Below are positions 58,565 to 64,000 of a DNA stretch of 64,000 bases, one piece after another. Below the pieces are notes generated by a model that saw only the letters and a list, made by a program, of their open reading frames with translations, was not told the DNA's origin and made no database searches. This DNA is from an uncultured beta proteobacterium. Lineage in GTDB: Bacteria; Pseudomonadota; Gammaproteobacteria; Burkholderiales; Burkholderiaceae. Both the position numbers and the translations under genes were made by a program. The stretch is from the NCBI GenBank assembly GCA_903871735.1, contig CAIQHU010000179.1, forward strand, positions 124,001 through 188,000, read 5' to 3'. The first letter of the stretch is position 1; each line of letters begins with the position of its first letter.

Positions 58565-59519
58565 AGTAAGTTAGCCCAACAATATAGGTATAAAGTGGAA
58601 TTCCTAAGATGATATTGAAAGGGAATGTAATGCCTAATGACATCCCCATATACAAAGCAGGATTTACCTCAGGAAGTGCGTGTCTTAATACAGCTGGCAC
58701 GGCAATATAAGAAGCGCTCGCGGCAAGTACCATCAATAAAATAGTATCGCCCATTGGCAAACCTAACAATTTACAAAGCCCCAATGCGATAGAAGCGTGT
58801 ACCAGTGGAGCGCCAATCGCATAAAAAAAAGTGATTGGTGGTTTTCCTTTTAATCCCTCAAAGTTCTTAGCCGCCATCAAGCCCATATCGAGCAGAAAGA
58901 AAGCAAGCATTCCTTTGAATAAATCGATTGAAAATGGAGCCATTATTTTTTGCCCACTTTCACCACTTACTAAACCAACGATCATAGAGCCCAACAATAA
59001 AAGCTGTGCACCATCAGTAAATGATTCGTGAAAAATCTTTGACATTACTACGGACTGTTTTGAATTTGTTGTTGATGTCCTCGCTTTATTTACTAATAAG
59101 ATTGCCAAGATAATTGCGGGAGACTCCATAAGAGCCATTGCGGCAGCCATATGTCCGCCAAACTCAATACCATTTTGATCAAGTGCTTGCGTCGCGGTAA
59201 TAAAAGTAACTGCGCTTACCGAACCGTAGGTAGCCGAAATAGCAGCCGCATCATAGTTATTGAGTTTGGTTCTTAAAAACAAATAACCGATCAAAGGAAT
59301 GATGATTGCCAAAAATACTGCCAAGCCAAGCGCCAGAGCAATCTCTGTAGTAAATCCTGATTTTTGGAGCGCAAAGCCACCCTTTAAACCCAGAGCCATC
59401 AAGAGATATAGGGATAAAAATCTAGCTATAGGCTGAGGAACCTCTAGGTTAGATTTCACAGCGCCAGCAAAAGCACCAAATACAAAAAAGAGAATTGCTG
59501 GGTCTAAAAAATTACTCAT
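58563..59519 (-). CDS. SbtA-like sodium-dependent bicarbonate transporter family permease
   Basis: 318 residues, about ten membrane helices in two inverted halves. LFFVFGAFAGAVKSNLEVPQ at the start, SATYGSVSAVTFITATQAL in the first half and the corresponding AASASYIAVPAVLRHALPE in the second are the DUF897/SbtA marks. Cyanobacterial SbtA imports bicarbonate with Na+. A heterotroph may use it for anaplerotic CO2 fixation. No SbtB-like regulator is next to it. Confidence 0.87.
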   Translation of the reverse strand: MSNFLDPAILFFVFGAFAGAVKSNLEVPQPIARFLSLYLLMALGLKGGFALQKSGFTTEIALALGLAVFLAIIIPLIGYLFLRTKLNNYDAAAISATYGSVSAVTFITATQALDQNGIEFGGHMAAAMALMESPAIILAILLVNKARTSTTNSKQSVVMSKIFHESFTDGAQLLLLGSMIVGLVSGESGQKIMAPFSIDLFKGMLAFFLLDMGLMAAKNFEGLKGKPPITFFYAIGAPLVHASIALGLCKLLGLPMGDTILLMVLAASASYIAVPAVLRHALPEVNPALYMGMSLGITFPFNIILGIPLYTYIVGLTY

Positions 59520-59739
59520 ATCTACTGTATCCTAGGTATTTAGAAAATTATTGTCTTATCACCACATAGCCTGATAAGTGTATGTAGGCCCATGATTTTG
59601 GATGCCTGCAGTAGAATTGAAATACAAATGTGCATTTAAAACGACTGCCACGAAGGCGGGAACGTAAAAGTTACTTGATGTTAAAGAAAGTTTCTTAATA
59701 AGGATATCCAAGAGAAATGGTGCCAAACCAAAACCAACG

Positions 59740-59907
59740 CTAGTTACTCTTATTAATTTTAGGTTGATAGCCTAGACAAGCTATGCTGGTATTTACTAAA
59801 ACTTGAACTTCTGGAGTGGTCTTTGATTTAATTTCATACAACTTACAGCTATATGGAAACTTCTTATCCCAGGTTATATAGAAAAATTTACATGCTTTAC
59901 AATTCAT
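59740..59907 (-). CDS. Small Cys-containing protein of an uncharacterised family
   Basis: 55 residues from the ATG at 59907, which has GGAG six bases upstream; a longer reading from 59925 lacks this. MNCKACKFFYITWDKKFPYS then CKLYEIKSKTTPEV has Cys at 3, 6, 21 and 44. I recall small bacterial proteins of the form CxxCxxFyvTWDxxfPygCk..g.kSk, function unknown, possibly metal-binding. Here the usual final part (C-x-x-F) is altered to CLGYQP. Confidence 0.65.
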   Translation of the reverse strand: MNCKACKFFYITWDKKFPYSCKLYEIKSKTTPEVQVLVNTSIACLGYQPKINKSN

Positions 59908-59940
59908 TAAATACTCCAATATCAATTGATTGGCAACTTA

Positions 59941-60024
59941 AATAATTGCCTCACATAAAGCAGGGTATTATTAATTTTGTGGCCAGGGAAAGATACGGAC
60001 AAGGCCTAGGATGTCAGATTTTGC
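59941..60024 (-). repeat. R1 copy 6: tRNA-Phe 3'-half remnant plus hairpin (strongly degraded)
   Basis: Plus-strand order: GCCTCACATAAAGCAGGGTA, TTATTAATTTTGTGGCCAGGG, then CAAGGCCTAGGATGTCAGAT. Comparison with copies 1 and 5 shows the same order of hairpin, T-rich spacer, acceptor/T arm and anticodon arm. It ends at the stop codon of the winged-helix gene. Confidence 0.6.
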
Positions 60025-60378
60025 CTAACTATTTCTCATAGCCTTCTCGAGACATGCAGATATATGCTCATATTGCTTTAAGGCTTTTGCTGTGGGCGTG
60101 ACAAACTTCTTACGGCCATCGGTCTTATCTTCATTTAGCTTGACATAGCCCATCGCGACTAAATTCTTAATGCGCCCATGAAGTGTGGCTTGTGAACCAA
60201 GCTTAGTTAGGGAGATTAAATCACCGACTAATAGACCTTCGCCTTCGGAAGCGGCCAAGGTAATTTTATTGAGAAGTTGCTCTTCGATTACGTTTATCTT
60301 TTTGCCAGGATTAATTTGATCTAGGTTATCCAAGTATTTCAAAAATCGAATGTAAGCGTAGGGTTTAATAGGTTTCAT
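60025..60378 (-). CDS. Winged-helix (MarR-like) transcriptional regulator
   Basis: 117 residues. EEQLLNKITLAASEGEGLLV, SLTKLGSQATLHGRIKNLVA (recognition helix) and GYVKLNEDKTDGRKKFVTPT (wing) fit a MarR/PadR-like fold. Target unknown. Its ATG overlaps the stop (ATGA) of a decayed small ORF upstream, so it was once the second gene of a pair. Confidence 0.78.
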   Translation of the reverse strand: MKPIKPYAYIRFLKYLDNLDQINPGKKINVIEEQLLNKITLAASEGEGLLVGDLISLTKLGSQATLHGRIKNLVAMGYVKLNEDKTDGRKKFVTPTAKALKQYEHISACLEKAMRNS

Positions 60379-60493
60379 TGCTGCCCCTTATAACTAGCTT
60401 CAACATCAGCAAATTGATCTTTAGCAATGGCTGAACCTTTTGGAGTTGCCCCTTTAAAACTAACAAGGATGTAACAAAAAAAAGTTTTTTCAT
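60375..60493 (-). pseudogene. Frameshifted small secreted-protein gene upstream of the winged-helix gene
   Basis: From the ATG at 60493 the minus strand reads MKKLFFVTSLLV, a signal-peptide start; after a frame change within or near a run of eight T the sequence continues FKGATPKGSAIAKDQFADVE, ASYKGQQ and a stop that overlaps the next ATG. The length (119 bases) is not a multiple of three. Weak but coherent. Confidence 0.35.
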
Positions 60494-60909
60494 TCTAACT
60501 TGCCTTATTAAGCATTTCAATTAAGTTTCATTACGTTGTTTAAGTCTTATTCGACAACTCTTTTAATTGTAAAAAATTATTTGTAACTTTTTACAGTTCC
60601 AATATAGAGTTAGTTATATTCTCAATAAATCAGAAGTTAATTGATTATTATTCTGTTTTTTACTGAATATTTAATTAAAATAATTTTTATCAAGAGAACA
60701 AGGGTGTGTTGAAAGTACTCGCTATCTATCGAATACTTTGGTCGCTTAGACAATTTCTACCCTCTCATCTCAAGCGGGCATTCCATAATGACGATAATAC
60801 GAAATCTATTTAAAAGGGTAACTTTTATCAACTTACGGTATCAACTTAGTATGAAGTTTTTAACGAAATCGGCCAACGCAATCGATTCATCATTTCCCAT
60901 TATGAAAAA
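60494..60909. other. Intergenic region, nothing recognised
   Basis: Very AT-rich in its first half. I saw no ORF with a ribosome site and no hairpin with a T-run before the R2 copy that begins at 60910. Confidence 0.4.
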
Positions 60910-60970
60910 TCCTTTACAAGGACATTGAATGACGCAGAGTTCTACCGTTACGTAACTAGGCACTGTCTCC
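60910..60970. repeat. R2 repeat, copy b
   Basis: TCCTTTACAAGGA takes the place of the palindrome head, followed by CATTGAATGACGCAGAG, CTACCGTTACGTAACTAG and CACTGTCTCC. The block ATGACGCAGA plus ACCGTT..AACTAG is shared with copy a at the same spacing. The central GTTACGTAAC is itself palindromic. Confidence 0.65.
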
Positions 60971-61029
60971 GAAAAAAGCCATATCAACTGTCGAGACGGT
61001 AGGACAGGATTACTCATTCTCGAAAACCA

Positions 61030-61061
61030 AGCGTCTAATACTTAGACGCTGAAGTTTTTTT
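61030..61061 (+). terminator. Rho-independent terminator, plus strand, without an obvious gene
   Basis: A perfect nine-base stem AGCGTCTAA-TAC-TTAGACGCT is followed by GAAG and seven T. No plus-strand gene lies within 1 kb upstream, so it may end a small RNA, a read-through from R2, or a decayed transcription unit. Confidence 0.75.
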
Positions 61062-61187
61062 GATTGGACTCGCCAGTCGAATATGTTTAGAGCCGTAAAC
61101 AAGATTTGGTATCCTGAATGCCAAGCTTAACCATACTTTCCATTGTTTACTATAGATAGGATATTGAACTGTTTTAATGTCACTGGG

Positions 61188-61250
61188 TTCTTGATGGCCC
61201 GGGGGCAGAATCGAACAGGGAGTCAGAAATTCTTATCCTAATTCTAATTC
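61188..61250 (-). repeat. R1 copy 7: tRNA-Phe 3'-half remnant
   Basis: TTCTTGATGGCCCGGGGGCA then GAATCGAACAGGGAG is the best-preserved T-arm end (GAATCGAAC). A degraded anticodon arm follows (CAGAAATTCTTATCC). The hairpin part is not clear in this copy. It lies just upstream of the manganese riboswitch leader. Confidence 0.7.
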
Positions 61251-61303
61251 TTTCGTTTAAAAAGATAAACTCAAGATTCATAAAAAAGTCTTATAAATGT
61301 TGA

Positions 61304-61309
61304 TATAAT
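61304..61309 (+). promoter_or_regulatory. Probable -10 box of the riboswitch leader
   Basis: A consensus TATAAT ends nine bases before the conserved start of the riboswitch aptamer (CACTAGGGAG). No good -35 is seen at the normal spacing. Confidence 0.5.
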
Positions 61310-61315
61310 TCATAT

Positions 61316-61483
61316 GTCACTAGGGAGTAGCCGCTCTTTTCTAAAGAAGATGGCTTACATCAACATACTTAAGCTTAGGCTTATGGTGTAAGCGGTTTAA
61401 TACTTGGCAAGACTTTTGACTACATACACTTACTTAGGCTGTGGGTGGTTTGTAGTCATTTGTTTATGTCACAGCCTAGAGGA
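61316..61483 (+). promoter_or_regulatory. yybP-ykoY manganese riboswitch leader
   Basis: The conserved loops are present in order: GGGAGTAGCC (61323-61332), the arm GCTTACATC...GGTGTAAGC with ACATCAACATACTT, and GGCAAGAC before the closing segment. Downstream, TGACTACA (61417) can pair with TGTAGTCA (61451), while TAGGCTGTG (61435) can pair with CACAGCCTA (61470), the latter ending against the ribosome site GAGGA. These are two alternative folds suited to translational control. Mn(II) binding is known for the class, and it precedes a Mn exporter gene here. Confidence 0.9.
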
Positions 61484-61492
61484 CTTGGCCAC

Positions 61493-62065
61493 ATGCATTC
61501 CCTTCTGATCTCCACTGGAGTTGTGGCACTTGCTGAAATGGGTGATAAAACCCAATTGCTGGCCTTTATTCTTGCCGCACGCTTTAAAAAACCTATACCC
61601 ATTGTTCTTGGCATCCTTGCAGCAACCATCATCAATCACAGCTTAGCGGGTGCTTTAGGTGCTTGGATTACTTCTATAGTGAACCCTGAAATGTTTCGCT
61701 GGGTTCTAGGCGCATCTTTTATTGGTATGGCAATTTGGACATTAATTCCTGACAAGATTGAAGAGGAAGAAACCCAAGTTGCTAATCACTTGGGTGTATT
61801 TGGAGCAACCTTTATTACCTTCTTTTTGGCTGAGATGGGTGACAAGACGCAATTGGCCACTATTGCCTTAGCGGCTCACTATACGACTCCTTTTATTGTT
61901 GTTGTGGGTACTACATTGGGTATGTTGATTGCTGATATACCAGCGGTATTTGTTGGTAATCAGTTTTCAAAAAAAATCTCCATGAAATTAGTCCACTCAA
62001 TCGCCGCCGGCATCTTCGCAGTAATGGGTGTGCTGACACTCTTTGGAATTGATAAATTACTTTGA
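61493..62065 (+). CDS. UPF0016/Gdt1-family manganese exporter
   Basis: 190 residues from the ATG at 61493; an opening at 61445 lies within the riboswitch leader and is rejected. Six helices in two repeats, each with the ExGDKTQ motif (LAEMGDKTQLLAF and LAEMGDKTQLATI). The family includes yeast Gdt1, human TMEM165 and bacterial Mn exporters such as MneA. The riboswitch upstream supports Mn efflux as its job. Confidence 0.92.
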   Translation: MHSLLISTGVVALAEMGDKTQLLAFILAARFKKPIPIVLGILAATIINHSLAGALGAWITSIVNPEMFRWVLGASFIGMAIWTLIPDKIEEEETQVANHLGVFGATFITFFLAEMGDKTQLATIALAAHYTTPFIVVVGTTLGMLIADIPAVFVGNQFSKKISMKLVHSIAAGIFAVMGVLTLFGIDKLL

Positions 62066-62098
62066 TTGTGAAAATAAACTTTCACATTTCACAAACTG

Positions 62099-62190
62099 TG
62101 CTTTACAAAGACAAATCAACTCACGGGTATCAATCGTTACTTAACTAGACACGGATCCTGAACAAGGCCACTTTTATAGTGAGGACGCTT
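62099..62190. repeat. R2 repeat, copy c
   Basis: TGCTTTACAAAGACAAATC (head), CACGGGTATCAATCGTTAC, TTAACTAGACACGGATCCTG and AACAAGGCCACTTTTATAGT match copies a and b in order. It continues with GAGGACGCTTAATCAAACTC and then TTAAAACGACAC, which is half of the R2 palindrome, so a second unit may have begun here. Confidence 0.7.
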
Positions 62191-62291
62191 AATCAAACTC
62201 GCTTAAAACGACACCTAATCCATACATGGATGAATAAAACCCTCATCCTAAACCCTCCTCTTAAAGGATGTTTCATAAAACGTGCCCCATT
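62191..62291. other. Intergenic spacer with palindrome halves
   Basis: Contains CTTAAAACGACA (62203) and CCTCTTAAAGGATGTTTCAT (62256), both resembling the R2 head followed by its TTTCAT step. Probably fragments of further R2 units. No gene. Confidence 0.35.
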
Positions 62292-62402
62292 CTCAAAAAA
62301 AAGCCACCCGAATGAGAGGTGGCTTTCTGAAATACATATGGAGGAAAAACAAATGAATCAAACTACATTTTTATTTTAATACTTAAGTACATTGATTTTT
62401 TA
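62292..62402 (+). repeat. Hairpin plus ribosome-site plus mini-ORF element, copy B
   Basis: An A-run and a perfect nine-base stem AAAGCCACC / GGTGGCTTT (62300-62326) are followed by GGAGG (62340) and, eight bases on, an ORF at 62353-62379 encoding MNQTTFLF. An AT-rich tail ends in a T-run. It is the same arrangement as at 42163. The strong ribosome site suggests the octapeptide or the site itself matters. Confidence 0.55.
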
Positions 62403-62572
62403 GTATATGCATTAGTTTGGTGCGAGCCATCTCAAATTGGTGCCTAATAAAAGCCAGTCTATAACAAGAGTACCTGAATCCTGATCGACAGATTGAGTCT
62501 ATAGAAAGTGATTAACTACGCCAATATCTAGCTAGAGATACCTAGCCTGGATCGAGGATTTTGATAGCGCAT
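62403..62572. other. Intergenic spacer before the apt 3' end
   Basis: No gene, repeat or terminator hairpin with a clear T-run was recognised here. Confidence 0.35.
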
Positions 62573-63091
62573 TTAGATTTGGATTAATGACTTCAATGGT
62601 ATGTTTTCTTTAGCTAATTTATTGTTACCCATCAACTCAGTAATTTCTAATAAAACTAATGTGCCTACAACATTCGCCCCCGCCTTCCTGACCAAGTTTG
62701 CGGCCGCAACCAGCGTTCCTCCCGTAGCCAAGACATCATCCATTAGCAATACCTTTGAGTCATTAGGTAATATATCTTGTTGAATCTGTAAAGAGTCAGT
62801 GCCGTATTCCAATCCATAGCTTTCTGAATATACTTTTCTTGGTAACTTATTAGGCTTACGAGCTAAAACTAATCCTTTTTTAGATGCTTGGGCAAGTGCT
62901 GTGGCAAAAATAAAGCCCCTAGACTCTATGCCTAACACGTAATCAAAGTCATAAAAATTGCTAAGATCATACAATTGATCTATTGCGTATGTAAACGCTC
63001 TATGATCGGCAAGTAGTGGTGAAATATCTTTGAACATAATTCCCGGTTTTGGAAAGTCGGGAACTGTTGGTAAATAATCTAATATATTCAT
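62573..63091 (-). CDS. apt: Adenine phosphoribosyltransferase
   Basis: 172 residues. The start DYLPTVPDFPKPGIMFKDISPLL and the PRPP loop VLLMDDVLATGGTLVAAANL are diagnostic. It converts adenine and PRPP to AMP. Placed five bases from the divergent nucleosidase gene, whose product releases adenine, so the two act in sequence in adenine salvage. No ribosome site precedes its ATG. Confidence 0.95.
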   Translation of the reverse strand: MNILDYLPTVPDFPKPGIMFKDISPLLADHRAFTYAIDQLYDLSNFYDFDYVLGIESRGFIFATALAQASKKGLVLARKPNKLPRKVYSESYGLEYGTDSLQIQQDILPNDSKVLLMDDVLATGGTLVAAANLVRKAGANVVGTLVLLEITELMGNNKLAKENIPLKSLIQI

Positions 63092-63096
63092 GACTT

Positions 63097-63669
63097 ATGA
63101 AAAATTCTTTAGTTGTAATTGTGGCGCTTGAAGACGAACTTAATACTGACAACATATCTTCTCATATTCCAGTAATCTATTCAGGAATAGGCAAAGTGAA
63201 TGCTTCAATTGCTACATTCAGAGCAATAAAGGAATACAACCCTGATTTAATTATCAATTTCGGTACAGTTGGAAAAATTACCCCAAGCCTTTCTGGCTTA
63301 ATTCAAATTGGCTCTGTCATACAAAGAGATATGATTGCTGAGCCCTTAGCACCAAGAGGATCTGTCCCGTTTTCTAAAAGACCGAATAAATTTGTCTCCA
63401 TTTCAAATGGTCATATTTGTGGGACTGGCGATAGCTTTGTAACCCAACAAGATGTTTGGCTAACTCAAAATGGGGTTGATGTAGTGGATATGGAGCTTTT
63501 TGCCATCGCCTCAGTTGCTTATGAACATAAAATTGACTGGATCTCCTACAAATTTATATCTGATGATGCCAATGAATCTTCTGGCCAAGAATGGTCAAAA
63601 AAAGTCAATCAAGGGCAAAAGTTATTTGTTGAAAAATTACACGCTTACCTAATTAGCCGGAATCTCTGA
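63097..63669 (+). CDS. mtnN: 5'-methylthioadenosine/S-adenosylhomocysteine nucleosidase-like protein
   Basis: 190 residues, shorter than the ~230 of E. coli MtnN. VVIVALEDEL, IYSGIGKVNASIATFRAI, VVDMELFAIASVAYEH (ribose-contact Met-Glu) and KFISDDANESS (catalytic Asp) are in the right order. It would split MTA or SAH, freeing adenine for Apt next door. The first strand begins at residue 5, so the start cannot be far off. No ribosome site is visible. Confidence 0.83.
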   Translation: MKNSLVVIVALEDELNTDNISSHIPVIYSGIGKVNASIATFRAIKEYNPDLIINFGTVGKITPSLSGLIQIGSVIQRDMIAEPLAPRGSVPFSKRPNKFVSISNGHICGTGDSFVTQQDVWLTQNGVDVVDMELFAIASVAYEHKIDWISYKFISDDANESSGQEWSKKVNQGQKLFVEKLHAYLISRNL

Positions 63670-63745
63670 AGACAGGGAACCCTTCATATAAACTAATGCT
63701 TGAGCTTATCAATGATGATATCAATTTGTCCTTTTAAAAGACGTT

Positions 63746-63997
63746 TCAAGCCTTAGTTACCCCGCGTATGACCACTCCTATAGCAAAAACTGTCAAGCAT
63801 AAAACAATAAAAATAAAAAAAGTTATGAAAGCTTTACCAAATAAAGTTTTTAAAGCCTTGTCTAATCCCCAAAAAAAAGAAATCTGGTCATCGCCAAATG
63901 GAGATGAAATGCTTTTCTTAAATTCCGATTTTAAAGTTGGCGGAGTAGAAACTTTCAAGTGTGGCCCCGAAGGTGCTTTGGATTTTAGGGGATCCAT
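63746..63997 (-). CDS. Small C-terminally membrane-anchored protein, possibly partial
   Basis: 83 residues from the ATG at 63997, three bases from the window edge; the true start may lie outside. A polar, Ser/Pro/Lys-rich N-terminal half (SKAPSGPHLKVSTPPTLK) precedes one long hydrophobic helix (FITFFIFIVLCLTVFAIGVV) and a short basic tail. Family not recognised. Confidence 0.55.
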   Translation of the reverse strand: MDPLKSKAPSGPHLKVSTPPTLKSEFKKSISSPFGDDQISFFWGLDKALKTLFGKAFITFFIFIVLCLTVFAIGVVIRGVTKA

Positions 63998-64000
63998 TTA

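Noticed and set aside
59592-59622. Possible ninth R1 copy
   Set aside because: GATTTTGGATGCCTGCAGTA and the following GAATTG align loosely with the tRNA-Phe end, but too many changes are needed to be confident.
49483-61250. CRISPR array
   Set aside because: Repeats are about 0.2-4 kb apart with genes between them, and no short regular repeat-spacer pattern or cas gene exists.
61445-61492. Longer N-terminus for the UPF0016 protein
   Set aside because: These codons lie in the riboswitch expression platform; the ATG at 61493 follows a plausible ribosome site and starts right before the first helix.
47914-62190. Classical integron with attC sites
   Set aside because: R2 contains palindromic GTTACGTAAC, but no paired RYYYAAC/GTTRRRY core sites at attC spacing were seen, and no intI gene is in the window.
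63729-63785. A further R2 copy near the right edge
   Set aside because: CCTTTTAAAAGACGTTTCA and GACCACTCCTATAG look like R2 pieces, but the second lies within the 3' coding end of the small membrane-protein gene and the middle of R2 is missing; chance is possible.

Overview
The window reads as a chromosomal segment of a free-living Burkholderiales betaproteobacterium, most likely Polynucleobacter or a close small-genome freshwater relative. The grounds are an AT-rich base composition; the gene order metW-metX-slmA-argB-dksA and gatCAB divergent from mreBCD-mrdA-rodA; a DksA lacking its zinc cysteines; and many orphan Bug (TctC-type) solute receptors. This assignment is inferred from gene content and order, not from a database search.

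Bases 1-22331 are a conserved housekeeping block. Minus-strand genes run from gatC leftwards: gatCAB (amidation of misacylated tRNA), a DUF484 protein, xerC, rlmI, a CobW GTPase, dksA, argB, slmA, metX, metW and ampG (cut by the left edge). Divergent from gatC is the rod-shape cluster mreB-mreC-mreD-mrdA-rodA, closed by a strong bidirectional terminator before hupB. A membrane-anchored protein of unknown function, dsbB, a DUF2721 protein and prfC follow.

Bases 22332-41795 are a metabolic and transport accessory region. It holds four intact Bug receptors and the decayed remains of two more, an MmgE/PrpD protein, two 3-hydroxyisobutyrate-dehydrogenase-like enzymes, a frameshifted DHA2 drug-type transporter beside an ArsR-type regulator, a DMT permease, a Tat-exported Kelch protein behind a small His-containing membrane protein, an alpha/beta hydrolase, a DUF6279 lipoprotein, a YqhA-like protein and two predicted outer-membrane proteins.

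Bases 42365-48224 carry a second DMT permease, a CBS-domain protein, a DinB protein, an orphan FixJ-like response regulator preceded by what looks like the last codons of a lost histidine kinase, and an arsenic cluster (arsR-arsC-aquaporin divergent from arsH) with no dedicated efflux pump.

Bases 48225-62570 look like an accreted cassette region. Unrelated single genes or small operons are separated by two dispersed repeat families: a cyclic-nucleotide-type K+ channel, a second CBS protein, SugE/Gdx, a histidine kinase, a four-gene phosphonate/selenate-type ABC transporter, a periplasmic repeat protein, an SbtA-like permease, a small Cys protein, a winged-helix regulator and a UPF0016 Mn exporter behind a yybP-ykoY riboswitch. 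Family R1 (at least eight copies, all in one orientation) is a degenerate 3' half of a tRNA-Phe gene, usually followed by a terminator-like hairpin. Family R2 (three good copies plus fragments) is an ~85-bp sequence headed by a palindrome. R2 repeatedly lies 100-300 bp before R1. No integrase gene was seen among the cassettes. This array is the most unusual feature of the window.

The right end (62573-64000) has apt and an MTA/SAH nucleosidase gene facing away from each other with only 5 bp between start codons, and a small membrane-protein gene at the edge.
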